Notes: generated by a model not told the origin, from the sequence alone. Numbered from the stretch's first letter, positions 45,621 to 55,333 are shown. The stretch: DNA of 64,000 nucleotides from Bin87 sp965220265 (GCA_965220265.1 CBDCPM010000004.1:2480001-2544000); one strand, 5' to 3'. Numbers and translations: made by a program.

Positions 45621-46463
45621 CTAATCAGCCAGCCAGGCTTTTGCGGCGGCGATGAAGTCGGAAGGATTGTCCTCGAACACCATATGGGTGGCACGTTCGA
45701 TGTTGACCATGCTCCCCTGGGCCAGGGTGTCAACCATGCGATCGGCGGTTTCCTGAGTGAGCAGGTCGGTTTCCGTGCCGCGCACCACCAGGGTCGGGCA
45801 GGTGATATTTTCCAGTGCGGGCCACAGGTCCGAGGTTGGCGCAGCCGTGCCGTTGATGCGCTGTTCGCGGATCGCCGGGTCGAATTTCCAACCTATCTTG
45901 CCATCCGGGAGTTGCGCCGTTTGACCGCTGAGTCGGCGGCGCATCACGGGTTCCGACGCGAAACGGTTGCCGGCCTGGACGTGGGCAAGGGCATCCTCAA
46001 AGTTGTCAAATGCGGGAGGGATGTTGCGCAATTCCTCGGTGATGCGGTTGCCGCCGGCGGGCTCGATGCGCGGACCGATATCCACGATGCACAGCCGCTC
46101 CAGCCTTTCGGGATGCGCTCCGGCGAACGCCATGCTGTTACGGCCGCCCATGGAATGGCCGAATAGAATGAACTTGTCGAGGCCGATGCCGTCGACGAAA
46201 CCAAGCAGGTCGGCGACGAACGCATCGGTGGAGTAATCGCCGCCCGGGGCTGCGTCGGTGTCGCCACGGCCTCGCTGGTCAACCGCGTAGACATGATAGT
46301 CAGCACAAAGCGATTCGGCGACGTCGTCCCAGACATGGGCGTGCCCGCGCAGACCATGCAGGAGAACCAGAGGCGGCTGCCCTTCGGTCCCCCAATCCAG
46401 GTAGTGCAGGTTGATGTCGTTGGCGGTTAGAATTCGGCTCTTGGGTTGTACTTGCGTTGTCAT
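45621..46463 (-). CDS. Alpha/beta-fold hydrolase
   Basis: 280 aa. Nucleophile Ser104 in FGHSMGGRNSM. The oxyanion-hole segment is LLHGLRGHAHVWDDVAESL. The acid lies in LVVRGTETDLL and the His in ERATHMVFEDNPSDF. The general pattern is that of small-molecule esterases, lactonases or haloperoxidase-like enzymes; the exact substrate is unknown. It lies 70 bp after an enoyl-CoA hydratase gene in the same direction, so a shared catabolic transcript is possible. Confidence 0.92.
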   Translation of the reverse strand: MTTQVQPKSRILTANDINLHYLDWGTEGQPPLVLLHGLRGHAHVWDDVAESLCADYHVYAVDQRGRGDTDAAPGGDYSTDAFVADLLGFVDGIGLDKFILFGHSMGGRNSMAFAGAHPERLERLCIVDIGPRIEPAGGNRITEELRNIPPAFDNFEDALAHVQAGNRFASEPVMRRRLSGQTAQLPDGKIGWKFDPAIREQRINGTAAPTSDLWPALENITCPTLVVRGTETDLLTQETADRMVDTLAQGSMVNIERATHMVFEDNPSDFIAAAKAWLAD

Positions 46464-46533
46464 GTCATGGCTCCTGGCGTTCCGGTCGGGCTGTCTGGTT
46501 GGCTAGTCTGGTTGCGGGATAAAACGTACGGTC

Positions 46534-47322
46534 CTACTTCAACTGCCAGTTAGGACGGCGCTTCTCGGCGAAGGCCCGTGGGCCCTCCTTGCTGTCCTGC
46601 GTCGTAAGGATGTAATCGTATGCCACGTAGGTCTTGGCGCTGATCTCGGCGATAGACATGTCCAGGCTGCTGTAGGCCAGGTCCTTGATGGTCCGAACCG
46701 CCAGGGGAGCGTTCTGAGCGATGGTCTCGGCCATCTTGATAGCTTCGGGCACGAGTTCGCCAGCCGGCACCACCTTATTGAGAAACCCCATTTCCTTGAC
46801 CCTTTCTGCCGGGAGGAGGTCGGCGGTCATCACCAGTTCCAACACGTTAGAGATGCCGATCATCTTGGTGAGCTCCACCGCGAAGGGGGGCATCAGGCTC
46901 CACTTGGTCTCAGTGATGCCGAGGCGCGCATTGTCGGCAGCCAGGCGGACATCGCACATCTGGGCGATGGACCACCCGCCGGCTGCGGCGGCCCCGTTTA
47001 CGGCGGCCACCAGGGGTTTCGCCGGCCGCTCCCACATGTGCGGCTTGTTGGGGGACATGCTGTTTTCGGCGCGTGCCTGGACCCCTTCGGCGTTATCGGC
47101 GGCGCGCTCCTTCAGGTCCCGTCCGGCACAGAAGTTTCGGCCAGCGCCGGTGACCACAGCGACCCAAGCTTCGTCGTCCTCGTTGTCGAAGTGGTTGATG
47201 ACTTCCTGCAGTTCCCGCCGGAGCTGCCGGTTAATGGCGTTGGAAGACTCGGGCCGGTTGAGCGTTATGACCGCTACATGGTTGTCGGTCCCGGTCTTTT
47301 CGTAGAGCACGGTTTCAGGCAT
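46534..47322 (-). CDS. Enoyl-CoA hydratase/isomerase family protein
   Basis: 262 aa crotonase fold. VITLNRPESSNAINRQLRRE near the N-terminus, AVVTGAGRNFCAGRDLKERA with the oxyanion hole, and KPLVAAVNGAAAAGGWSIAQ followed by MCDVRLAADNARLGITETKW. The catalytic Glu usual in hydratases is not certain, so it may be an isomerase or another crotonase-type enzyme. It belongs to the minus-strand group with the HIT and hydrolase genes. Confidence 0.92.
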   Translation of the reverse strand: MPETVLYEKTGTDNHVAVITLNRPESSNAINRQLRRELQEVINHFDNEDDEAWVAVVTGAGRNFCAGRDLKERAADNAEGVQARAENSMSPNKPHMWERPAKPLVAAVNGAAAAGGWSIAQMCDVRLAADNARLGITETKWSLMPPFAVELTKMIGISNVLELVMTADLLPAERVKEMGFLNKVVPAGELVPEAIKMAETIAQNAPLAVRTIKDLAYSSLDMSIAEISAKTYVAYDYILTTQDSKEGPRAFAEKRRPNWQLK

Positions 47323-47370
47323 AACGACGAAGTCTCCTTGGGTTCAGGGGGTTTTGTGGGTAGACAGGTG

Positions 47371-47709
47371 TCAGGCGTAGTGGCCCAGGAATTGACCGCC
47401 TATGACATGTACGTGACCGTGGGACTGGCTCTGCAAACCGTCGTGGCCAAAGTTCGACAGGATACGGAACCCGTTTGGGCAGTACATGCAGCCGAGAGTG
47501 GCCGCCACGTCGCCCAGGCGGTCCATGATCCCATCGCTCCACATCTCGAGTTGCGACATGTGCCGGCGGGGCATAACAAGCAACATGACCGGTACCCACG
47601 TGAGGCGGTTTACGATGGCGATCAGGTCATTGTCGAGGTAGCGGATCCTCGCCGGTTCGCGGCCGGCTACGATTTCACAGAATACGCAATTGGTTGGTCG
47701 AGAGCTCAT
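47371..47709 (-). CDS. HIT-family nucleotide-binding protein
   Basis: 112 aa from ATG 47709, the codon preceding SSRPTNCVFCEIVAGREPAR. The N-terminal CVFCEI motif and the C-terminal histidine triad (SHGHVHVIGG) are intact. HIT proteins hydrolyse nucleoside phosphoramidates or dinucleotides. The upstream frame stays open to 47745 but shows no conserved residues. Confidence 0.88.
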   Translation of the reverse strand: MSSRPTNCVFCEIVAGREPARIRYLDNDLIAIVNRLTWVPVMLLVMPRRHMSQLEMWSDGIMDRLGDVAATLGCMYCPNGFRILSNFGHDGLQSQSHGHVHVIGGQFLGHYA

Positions 47710-47953
47710 GTAGATATCGGGGATAGTCGACGGGCACGCACGCAATGTTGGTCATGAGAGTGAGTGGCTGCTGAAGGAAGTATCGTGCAGGCTGCGATGG
47801 TGACTGCATGATTCCCAGTTACTATACGGACTGCGTCTTTGCAGTGTCAACGATGAAGTAAGGCGCTTGCATCCCCCGGTGCCTGAGGCGCAACGTGCAT
47901 GTGGTATCATTGCGCCCGTTCACCCTCACGCACCACCTGCGTTGACCTGCGAC

Positions 47954-48445
47954 ATGTACCGTCTGGCAATTCTGACCATCAGCAGCTCGGGCGCTCGAGG
48001 AGAGCGCGAAGACACCGGCGGACAGGCGATACGCGACAAACTTTCACCGCCCGACTACGCGGAAGTCCGCTACGAAGTAGTTTCGGATGAAGCGGACACG
48101 ATCACCGGCAAGCTCAGCCAGTGGGCGGATTCCGGCGAAGTGGACCTTATCGTCAGCACCGGTGGAACCGGGATGGGCCGCAGGGACGTCACACCTGAAG
48201 CCGCCCTGCGCGCCATGGACCGCGAGGTCCCGGGGATGGCCGAGACCATGCGAGCGCAAACCCTCAAATTCACGCCCATGGCAATGCTGAGCCGCTCGGT
48301 GGTGGGTATCCGGGGGCAGACGCTGATCATCACGCTGCCGGGGAGCCCGCGCGGAGTCGGCGAGTGCCTGGACGTGGTACTACCAGTGTTGCCACACGCC
48401 ATCGAACTCTTGCAACGCGAGTCGGTACAGGAACACCCTCGCTAA
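47954..48445 (+). CDS. MogA/MoaB-family molybdopterin adenylyltransferase
   Basis: 163 aa from ATG 47954; the frame is open upstream but conservation begins at MYRLAILTISSSGARGERED. TGGTGMGRRDVTPEAA is the MoCF-binding signature. MLSRSVVGIRGQTLIITLPG followed by SPRGVGECLDVVLPVLPH is also typical. It activates molybdopterin with ATP before metal insertion. It adds to the molybdenum genes in this window (XdhC, MocA, FdhA, CoxSLM), though it is not in an operon with them. Confidence 0.92.
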   Translation: MYRLAILTISSSGARGEREDTGGQAIRDKLSPPDYAEVRYEVVSDEADTITGKLSQWADSGEVDLIVSTGGTGMGRRDVTPEAALRAMDREVPGMAETMRAQTLKFTPMAMLSRSVVGIRGQTLIITLPGSPRGVGECLDVVLPVLPHAIELLQRESVQEHPR

Positions 48446-48496
48446 TTGACGAACGCCGAAGCCGTAACAAACTCATCAACCGGAGACCGCCGCAAA

Positions 48497-48850
48497 ATGA
48501 GCACCGACGCCCAAACGAACGAAGCCGCTCTCGTCTACTGGCCCCGGGTCAAAGAGCTTTTGGACGAAATCATGGATCGCTGGATCGAGCGACACGGCCG
48601 ACAACCCTACCCAGGAATACACGAATACTGGTGGGAGACTCCGGAGGACCTGGCCGCGTCGGTGCTCAACGGTTACCCCTCGATTGAGCCGGGCAAGCCA
48701 GGAGCCGACACGCATTTGGTCCGATCGTTGCGCCTGGGTTGCGGTACCTTCGGAAGGATGCCATTGCGTGGTCCGTTCCTGTCGCGTGCGGAAGCCGCGG
48801 AGATCGCTGCCTGGATCGATGCCGGGATGCCGAAGGGACCTGAGCGATAA
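48497..48850 (+). CDS. Hypothetical protein
   Basis: 117 aa from ATG 48497 (CGGAGA upstream). Amphipathic N-terminal helix (YWPRVKELLDEIMDRWIERH), a Trp-rich patch (GIHEYWWETPEDLAAS) and a C-terminal SRAEAAEIAAWIDAGMPKGP helix resembling haem- or c-type-like AAEIAAWI tails, but without CxxCH. It follows the MogA gene by 51 bp and probably shares its transcript. No known family recognised. Confidence 0.6.
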   Translation: MSTDAQTNEAALVYWPRVKELLDEIMDRWIERHGRQPYPGIHEYWWETPEDLAASVLNGYPSIEPGKPGADTHLVRSLRLGCGTFGRMPLRGPFLSRAEAAEIAAWIDAGMPKGPER

Positions 48851-48914
48851 CACTGGGCGGCTCCCGTATCAGGGCTGCCTGTTATCAGCCACCAGCATTA
48901 GCAACCGACAAAAC

Positions 48915-48949
48915 AAAGGCGCCGGCGGGCCTGACCCGCCGGCGCCTTT
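48915..48949. terminator. Bidirectional terminator between convergent genes
   Basis: AAAGGCGCCGGCGGG (48915-48929) and CCCGCCGGCGCCTTT (48935-48949) are perfect complements with a 5-nt loop. Confidence 0.8.
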
Positions 48950-48979
48950 CATTGCCTTAGTGCTTAAGTCGGTTTGCTC

Positions 48980-49984
48980 CTAGAGCAGGACCGCCTCCTT
49001 TTCCTTCTGGTACACCTGGATGCGGCCGCGGGTGTGGTCCAGAATGGCGATCTGGCCGGACTCAGTGACGCGCACGGCACAAGGGTTCGAGAACATTTTC
49101 TCGAAAGTGCCGCCATCGTTGGTGATAGCCATGGTGCGTTGCCGGATCATGTCGGGGTTGGAGTTCAACTTGGTCTTGCCCCAATCAGAGATTTGGTGGT
49201 CACCCTTCAACTGGGCGCGGAAGCGTCCGTCCGAGGCCAGGATCTGCACGCGATCATTCTCGCGGTCGCATACGTAGATGTCGCCATCATTGTCTACGAA
49301 GACAGCATTGGGCCGCTTGAACTGGCCAGGGCCATCACCGCTGGTGCCGTAGCTGGCTTGCCATTCGCCAGGCTGGTTGAACACTTGGATCCGGTCGTTG
49401 CGCCAGTCGGCCACATAGATGAGGCCGTTCTTGTCCAGGCAGATACCCCACGGCATATTGAGTTGGCCATCCCCGGTGCCGGACTCGCCGAATTGGCTCT
49501 TGAAAGAGCCGTCGAGGCCGTAGCTCTGGACCCGGTTGTTCTTGCTGTCGACCAGCCACATGGTGTCACCGACGATGGTGATGCCGGACGGGCCATCGAA
49601 CTGGCCAGGGCCACTGCCCTTTTCGCCCCAGTGGCTCACGTAGTCGCCGTCTTCCGTGTAGATGGTGATCCGGTTGAGCCACTCGTCGGCCACGTACAGG
49701 TTATTGTTGGTGTCCAGGGCGCAGGACGTCGGCCAATACATGTCGCCAGGCTCTTCACCGAACTGACTGAACTCGCCCACGTAATCCTCGTCCATGGTAG
49801 CGATGGTGGCGTGGACCCCATCTGGTCGGTTTTCATAGGAGCGATTGAGAATGTAGATCCTGCCTTCGGCGTCGATAGCCATGTCCACCGGATTGCGGAA
49901 ACCGGTGCCATTGAACTCGTTCCGCCCAATGGAATGACTGTACGTAAAGGCAGTGTCCACGAGGCCAAAAAGGTGGGTGCTCAT
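48980..49984 (-). CDS. NHL-repeat beta-propeller protein
   Basis: 334 aa made of about six NHL blades: GFRNPVDMAIDAEGRIYILN, YWPTSCALDTNNNLYVADEW, FDGPSGITIVGDTMWLVDSK, LNMPWGICLDKNGLIYVADW, FKRPNAVFVDNDGDIYVCDR and a last blade with NPCAVRVTESGQIAILDHTR. There is no signal peptide. It follows the DUF1501 gene by about 100 bp and is likely part of the DUF1800-DUF1501-NHL operon. The propeller is probably a binding platform or a lyase-like enzyme; no catalytic site was identified. Confidence 0.88.
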   Translation of the reverse strand: MSTHLFGLVDTAFTYSHSIGRNEFNGTGFRNPVDMAIDAEGRIYILNRSYENRPDGVHATIATMDEDYVGEFSQFGEEPGDMYWPTSCALDTNNNLYVADEWLNRITIYTEDGDYVSHWGEKGSGPGQFDGPSGITIVGDTMWLVDSKNNRVQSYGLDGSFKSQFGESGTGDGQLNMPWGICLDKNGLIYVADWRNDRIQVFNQPGEWQASYGTSGDGPGQFKRPNAVFVDNDGDIYVCDRENDRVQILASDGRFRAQLKGDHQISDWGKTKLNSNPDMIRQRTMAITNDGGTFEKMFSNPCAVRVTESGQIAILDHTRGRIQVYQKEKEAVLL

Positions 49985-50082
49985 AGACTTCCCTCTCTTG
50001 TCGGTCGTCAGTTGTCAGGATGAGGCGGAGGGTTTGCCGTGAAGCGAGGACCCTCCACCTCAATATTTTGGATACCGGTAGC

Positions 50083-51222
50083 CTACAGGAAGGGGACCTT
50101 CTCGAAGACGCCGCGGTTGATGGGGTTGGAGTCGAGGCCCATCCAGTCTTCCAGGATGGTGGCGTAGACCTGGCGGAAGTCCATGTTGGACCTGAGGTTG
50201 CCGCCTTCTTCCTGATCGGCCGGAGCCAGGGAAGGATAGACGCCGTAGATGCCGCCCTTGACGTCCTCGCCGAGCGCAAAGGCTACCGAGCCGGCGCCGT
50301 GGTCGGTGCCGGAGCCGTTGTCGCCGACACGGCGGCCGAACTCGGAGAACATGAACAGCACAACGTTGTCGCTGGCATTGTGATCCCGCAGGTCGGTGAT
50401 GAAGGTGTCAACGTTGGCAGACACGTCGGTCCAGAGGCCGCTGTGCAGCTGCGCCTGGTTGGCGTGGGTGTCAAAGCCGTTGTAGGGGCTGGTGGTGAAG
50501 AGCACCCTGGTTCCCAGGTCAGCCAGGTGAGTCTGGGCGATGTTCTTCATATACTGGCCGACGGTGCTGCTGGAGTACTCCACATTCGAGGTGTACTTCG
50601 GCGGAGCGGTGGCCAGGATGTCGGCGCCGATGCGCGCATAAGTGCCGGTGGAGCGCAGGTAGTCGTTGACGAAGCCCTGCCCCATGGTAGGAGCGTAGAT
50701 CTTGCTGAAGAGGTCAAGGGCCTCAGCGCGCTGATCATCGCCTTCGATACCGGTGAGCAAGCCGTAGGTCTCGAGGTTGCCGACGGATGCTACCGGCACG
50801 CCTTCCTTGGCGAGAGCGCGGGGAAGGCCACGGCCGAAGTTGACGCCGGTGAGGCCCTGTCCTTCGTTCTTCGGGTCGAGCTCGTGGATTACCTGGCCCA
50901 GCCAGCCCTCGGTTCCGATCGTGTCCGGCTCACAGGTATGCCAGATGTCCATGCTGCGGAAGTGGCTGTAGGAAGGGTTGGCATAGCCGATGCCGAGGAA
51001 GACGGCGAGCTTGCCTTCGTCCCAGTACTTCTTCAGGGGAAGCATAGTGGGATGCATGCCGATTTCGCCATTCAAGTCAATGACCGCGTCGGCAGCGACG
51101 CCCAGGTTCGGGCGAAAGTCGCGATAGTGGCCGTCATTATAAGGGATGACGGTGTTCAGGCCATCGTTCCCGCCGGACAGCGAGAGCACCACCAGAACGT
51201 TGTCTTTGTTGGTAGAGACCAT
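50083..51222 (-). CDS. DUF1501 domain protein
   Basis: 379 aa. NVLVVLSLSGGNDGLNTVIP near the N-terminus, MHPTMLPLKKYWDEGKLAVF, YSHFRSMDIWHT, FNTHANQ-like GFDTHANQAQLHSGLWTDVS and LFMFSEFGRRVGDNGSGTDH followed by GAGSVAFALGEDVKGG are family hallmarks, and the fold is alkaline-phosphatase-like. Most members start with a twin-arginine signal; none is seen here. It pairs with the DUF1800 gene 118 bp upstream, as usual. Function unknown. Confidence 0.93.
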   Translation of the reverse strand: MVSTNKDNVLVVLSLSGGNDGLNTVIPYNDGHYRDFRPNLGVAADAVIDLNGEIGMHPTMLPLKKYWDEGKLAVFLGIGYANPSYSHFRSMDIWHTCEPDTIGTEGWLGQVIHELDPKNEGQGLTGVNFGRGLPRALAKEGVPVASVGNLETYGLLTGIEGDDQRAEALDLFSKIYAPTMGQGFVNDYLRSTGTYARIGADILATAPPKYTSNVEYSSSTVGQYMKNIAQTHLADLGTRVLFTTSPYNGFDTHANQAQLHSGLWTDVSANVDTFITDLRDHNASDNVVLFMFSEFGRRVGDNGSGTDHGAGSVAFALGEDVKGGIYGVYPSLAPADQEEGGNLRSNMDFRQVYATILEDWMGLDSNPINRGVFEKVPFL

Positions 51223-51339
51223 TTGACAGTCCTCCGTTTTGTGTACCTGGTCGTAGTGATTGTGGTTGGCCGGTTCGGCGATGACGATGCGTTGCGTTGT
51301 TCCAAAACGGCACCGGCCAATGACCAGATGTCAGGCTGA

Positions 51340-52764
51340 TTACTCGAACTGGAACTCTGAGGTGGAAGCGATGATCTGGAACATCTCGCCCGAGCGGCGG
51401 GTAAACTCGGCGCGCTCAGCGTCGGTTCGGTGGGTGAGTTCGCCACCGCGGCCGGCGTGGTCAACGAGCTGCTCGCGGGTGTCCTCGGCGAGGTTGAGAC
51501 AGCCAACGAGGTCAGCGCAGCTGTCGACAAACTGCTCGGGGCTGAGGCTGTCGCCCTGGGCCATAAGCTTGGAAATCATGCTCTGGACGCCGGGGAGCTC
51601 GGTGCGGCCCAGGTAGTCCGCGGCGAAGTTGATGCGCTCGACCAGGGTGCCGGAGTCGATCCATTCGTGGCCGGTGTGCCAACCCTCAACGGTGGGCGGG
51701 TTCATCAGGTCCATGCCCATGTACTTGGGCTCCTGGCTGAGCTCGAACATGCCGGGCTTGATCTCGTCGCGGTGGTCGCCAACCATGCGCAGCGTGCCCG
51801 CGACCATTTCGGCCGGGTTCTTCACCTTGGCGTACTGAGCGTTCTTGAACGAGTCGGAGTTGAACAGCGTGCGGAGCATCTCGGTGATGTTGTAGCCGCT
51901 GTCAAAGTACGCCTGCTCCAGTTCTTCCAACAGGCTCTCGTCCTTGGGCGCGGTTTGCCGCCAGCTGGGAACGGGAACCTCATCAGCGACGAAGAAGTTG
52001 TACATGTGGCGGGAGATGAACCGGGCAGTGGCCTTCTGGCCAGCGATCATGTTCAGGATGTCGTCGCCGTTCCAATTGCCGGTCTGACCGAGGAAGGTCT
52101 TCTCAGCGTTATCGTGGTCGGCGGGGTCAAAGCGGAATTCCCAAGGGCTGCGTCCGTAGGGGAAAGGAGGGTACCCAGGGGCGATATTCCAACCAGTGAA
52201 AGCGCGGGCCGTGGCTTTGACGTCGTCCTCGGAGTAGTTGAATTCGCCGCCCATGCCGACGCCCATGGAGAAGAGTTCGAGCAGCTCACGGCCGTAGTTT
52301 TCGTTGATGGCCGTCTTGTGGCTCTCACAGTTGTCCAGGTAATAGACCATGGCGGGGCTGGTGGACAGTTCCATGAGCAGTTCGCCAAAGTTGCCCATTC
52401 CCTTGTCACGGAACATCTGGATCATCCGGCCCATTTCTTCGCCGGAGTCGATCTTGGAGTGGCCAGCGCAGAAGATCATGTGCCAGAAGAGGGCCATCTT
52501 CTCCTTGAGCTGGTACTCGGTGTTGACCATGCGATACACCCAGTTCTGGATGTTGATCTCGATGGCGCCGGCGTGGTTGTAGGTGGGGTGATAGCGCAGC
52601 ATGATGTCGTCTTCGACGCCCGAGCTGTTGCCGGGGTTAAGCAGCTCCCCAACCACGGTGTCATAACCCTTCGCAGCAGCGGCTTCGATCTCGTCGCGGC
52701 TGGCGCTGAAGCCGGCCCGGCGGAGAAGGTGCGCCATCAGTGCGATGTCGTTGCTTCCTGCCAT
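51340..52764 (-). CDS. DUF1800 domain protein
   Basis: 474 aa from ATG 52764, behind the strong AAAGGAGG site; an upstream ATG at 52839 is not needed. Features are MAHLLRRAGFSASRDEIEAA at the N-terminus, MALFWHMIFCAGHSKIDSGE, KTAINENYGRELLELFSMGV, YSEDDVKATARAFTGWNIAP and FISRHMYNFFVADEVPVPSW, all typical. It occurs with DUF1501 proteins in many bacteria, and the role is unknown. No signal peptide is present in either partner. Confidence 0.93.
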   Translation of the reverse strand: MAGSNDIALMAHLLRRAGFSASRDEIEAAAAKGYDTVVGELLNPGNSSGVEDDIMLRYHPTYNHAGAIEINIQNWVYRMVNTEYQLKEKMALFWHMIFCAGHSKIDSGEEMGRMIQMFRDKGMGNFGELLMELSTSPAMVYYLDNCESHKTAINENYGRELLELFSMGVGMGGEFNYSEDDVKATARAFTGWNIAPGYPPFPYGRSPWEFRFDPADHDNAEKTFLGQTGNWNGDDILNMIAGQKATARFISRHMYNFFVADEVPVPSWRQTAPKDESLLEELEQAYFDSGYNITEMLRTLFNSDSFKNAQYAKVKNPAEMVAGTLRMVGDHRDEIKPGMFELSQEPKYMGMDLMNPPTVEGWHTGHEWIDSGTLVERINFAADYLGRTELPGVQSMISKLMAQGDSLSPEQFVDSCADLVGCLNLAEDTREQLVDHAGRGGELTHRTDAERAEFTRRSGEMFQIIASTSEFQFE

Positions 52765-53074
52765 TGTTTCCTCCTTTGATTTGCCTTTTGGTGATGACCT
52801 TGTCGGCCGAATGTTTGTGGTGAAAATATACCGTAACATCTACCGAATCCGCAATATGAATCCCGTTAAAACGTCGCCCTGATTGCGGAACGATTATCAG
52901 ATTAGAATCGTATCGCCGGAACGAACCGATGTCAATATAAACATCGGCACACTGGCCGCCGGTTTGAGCCCCGCATGCTCACAAGCCGCGGTCCGCAGCG
53001 AAGCAGTTCGCCGAGACAAATGAGGTCCTGATTGGTCATCGGCTGCATCGAGATGCGGGCAACGTTCGGAACCG
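52765..53074. other. Intergenic region upstream of the DUF1800 operon
   Basis: No gene supported. CCGATGT and ACATCGG (about 52928-52950) form a small hairpin. The promoter of the DUF1800 operon should lie in the A+T-rich part near 52790-52870, but no box pair was convincing. Confidence 0.4.
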
Positions 53075-53791
53075 CTAGCCCAGCCGGAATCGTTTGAAAA
53101 CTTCGGCGTACTCAACGTCGATGCGCTTACCATCGCTACGCTTCCATTCTCGGAAGTAACGGTCCGCGTCCTCGGGGCTCACCTGGCTGCGATGAGCTTG
53201 GAGGGCGGCCACCGCAACTTCCATGTGCGGTGTCACATCTACCACGTGATCCGGATGGGTACGTCCCATCACCCACACCTCGTGCACTTTGTGCGGCTCC
53301 AAGCCCTCGTCGGACAGTAGTTCCGGGAACGTGAGATGGTCGCGGGCCGTGGGAAAGACGGCAGCCATTGCGGCCTCGCCGGAGGCGACGTGGTCAGGGT
53401 GGTCAATATATCCGTCGCCGTCAAGGTTCCGTACCGGGTTCATGCAAACCAGCACATCAGGCCGATGCCGGCGAATCTCTCGGGTTATGGCCTTGCGCAG
53501 TTCCAGCGTCGGTTCAAGATAGGCATCAGGAAACCCCAGGAAGGCGATGTCGGACAGCCCCAGGATGCGTCCAGCTTCGCGTTGTTCTGCCTCGCGTGTC
53601 GCGATCAGCTGCGCGGGTGATATCTGTGGATCAGCGCTTCCCTTGCTGCCGTCGGTGCAAAGAACATATCCCACGTCCCAGCCTTCAGCGCACCAACGTG
53701 CGACCGTGCCGGAGCAGCCCCATTCGGCGTCGTCGGCGTGGGCAACGACGACCATCGCCCGTCTGAAATCATCGGTCTCACTATCTAACAA
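53075..53791 (-). CDS. PIG-L family deacetylase
   Basis: 238 aa from a TTG at 53791, chosen for GGAGATCG 7 nt upstream and the normal leader; ATG 53755 is the alternative. The zinc site is VVVAHADDAEWGCSG (AHADD) plus the YIDHPDHVASGEAA His. These LmbE-like enzymes remove acetyl groups from amino sugars, for example in mycothiol-type thiols. Other blocks are TDGSKGSADPQISPAQLIAT and FLGFPDAYLEPTLELRKAI. The MFS gene ends 58 bp upstream in the same direction. Confidence 0.92.
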   Translation of the reverse strand: MLDSETDDFRRAMVVVAHADDAEWGCSGTVARWCAEGWDVGYVLCTDGSKGSADPQISPAQLIATREAEQREAGRILGLSDIAFLGFPDAYLEPTLELRKAITREIRRHRPDVLVCMNPVRNLDGDGYIDHPDHVASGEAAMAAVFPTARDHLTFPELLSDEGLEPHKVHEVWVMGRTHPDHVVDVTPHMEVAVAALQAHRSQVSPEDADRYFREWKRSDGKRIDVEYAEVFKRFRLG

Positions 53792-53849
53792 AATCGATCT
53801 CCGGTCTGCATTGGATTCCCCAGGCCATCGGCTAGCACAGCCGCTATTT

Positions 53850-55148
53850 TCAGGCCAACGACGTTGCGGAGTCCCTCGGTATGGACGCGCGATTGCGCGT
53901 AATAGTGTGGAGAGCGAACCCCAGGCACGCACCAACCATGGCGGCTCCGCACGCCATTGCGAACGACCACCTGAGCGTTCCGGTCGCGTCGGCAATCGGA
54001 CCGGAAATGCCGGGTGAGATGGTGCCGCCGATACCCGCCCCCATCCCCATCAATCCGAACGCCGCGGGAGCCATGTATACCGGCACAAAGTCGCCGGCCG
54101 CGGCCGCGCAAATCGTATAGGTGGATCGCAGCGCGAACCCGGCAAGTACCGACGCGATGATAAAGAAGGTCAACTCGGGCACCAACCAGAACAACGCGTG
54201 ACATGCCACTTCGATAAGGAAAGTCACGCCGAACGCCAGCCCACGCCCCACCCGATCGGACAATGCGCCCGATCCGACGCCGCTGCCGATGCTGAGGATC
54301 CCGATCAGCATGAACAGAGCTCCCACTACCGCCACATCCGTTCCGTGCTCGACTTCCAGGTACGCGCCGTAGCTGGAGGTGAGGATGCCGTGAACAAACC
54401 CAGAGCAAAACGCCATGCCGGTGATCAGCCAAACGTAGGGATTGGTATAGACCTGGACCGGCCAGCCGGCTGGCCCGCTCCGCGCTGGGATTCGCCTCGG
54501 AGCTGCATCTATGGATGGCCCGGCGGAAGATGGAGGACCAGCGGGTGGCGCTTCCCGAATGAAACCCGCGGCCACAACGCCGATCACCACGCTGGTGGCA
54601 GCCAGCACATACCAAGTGTATCTCCAGGCTTCGTCGCCGAAGACATCGGTCAGCGGCGGCACGATTACTCCGGTGAAAATTATCGCCAGGCTCCCGCCGG
54701 ACGCGGCGATGCCGGCGGCAACGCCACGGCCGTTAGCTCGGAACCACGGCGCAAGCATCCCCATCATGGGCGTGAGCGCTGCTCCCGACGACACACCCAC
54801 AGCTATCATGGCGAGGAGGGCAACCCAGTAGGTGGGCGACCAACCCAGGAACGCCATGGAAACTGCCTGCACGAATATGCTGGAGATGACCATCCATTTC
54901 CCGCCGTACCGGGACGCCGCGGCTCCGGACAGCAATCCGGACACCACACGGGAAATCGACAGGGCGACCACGAGAACGAATACCGTGGTGTACGACAGTT
55001 CGAAGGTGCCCTTCATCCCCGGGATGGTGAGCGCCTGAACGTACAGCGAAAAGCTGGTGATCAGGTTGACCGCCAGAGATACGGCCAGTACAACGGCCGC
55101 ATAGGTGCGTGCCCATTGGGGGATCAGGGCAGCGGGAAAGAATGCCAT
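53850..55148 (-). CDS. Major facilitator superfamily transporter
   Basis: 432 aa, about 12 membrane segments (for example TYAAVVLAVSLAVNLITSFS, WVALLAMIAVGVSSGAALTP, VVGALFMLIGILSIGSGVGS). The loop-2/3 type motif LLSGAAASRYGGKWMVISSI is present, and the second-half counterpart is GALSDRVGRGLAFGV. It resembles monocarboxylate/oxalate-type MFS carriers. Substrate unknown. It probably shares a transcript with the deacetylase gene. Confidence 0.92.
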   Translation of the reverse strand: MAFFPAALIPQWARTYAAVVLAVSLAVNLITSFSLYVQALTIPGMKGTFELSYTTVFVLVVALSISRVVSGLLSGAAASRYGGKWMVISSIFVQAVSMAFLGWSPTYWVALLAMIAVGVSSGAALTPMMGMLAPWFRANGRGVAAGIAASGGSLAIIFTGVIVPPLTDVFGDEAWRYTWYVLAATSVVIGVVAAGFIREAPPAGPPSSAGPSIDAAPRRIPARSGPAGWPVQVYTNPYVWLITGMAFCSGFVHGILTSSYGAYLEVEHGTDVAVVGALFMLIGILSIGSGVGSGALSDRVGRGLAFGVTFLIEVACHALFWLVPELTFFIIASVLAGFALRSTYTICAAAAGDFVPVYMAPAAFGLMGMGAGIGGTISPGISGPIADATGTLRWSFAMACGAAMVGACLGFALHTITRNRASIPRDSATSLA

Positions 55149-55333
55149 CGGCGGGCGGCCAGAATCGGGTGCGCAGCTACAGAGATCAGGACCGGAGTTG
55201 CGCGATCATATCACAGGGCACGCGAAGCCTCCGTTCCCGATACCGCGCCTCCTGATAAAATGGAATTCGTCAGGCTGGCGCCGGCCGACTGGCGTTGAAG
55301 CGTCGATTTATTGCGATGGGACGAAAGAAGGCC

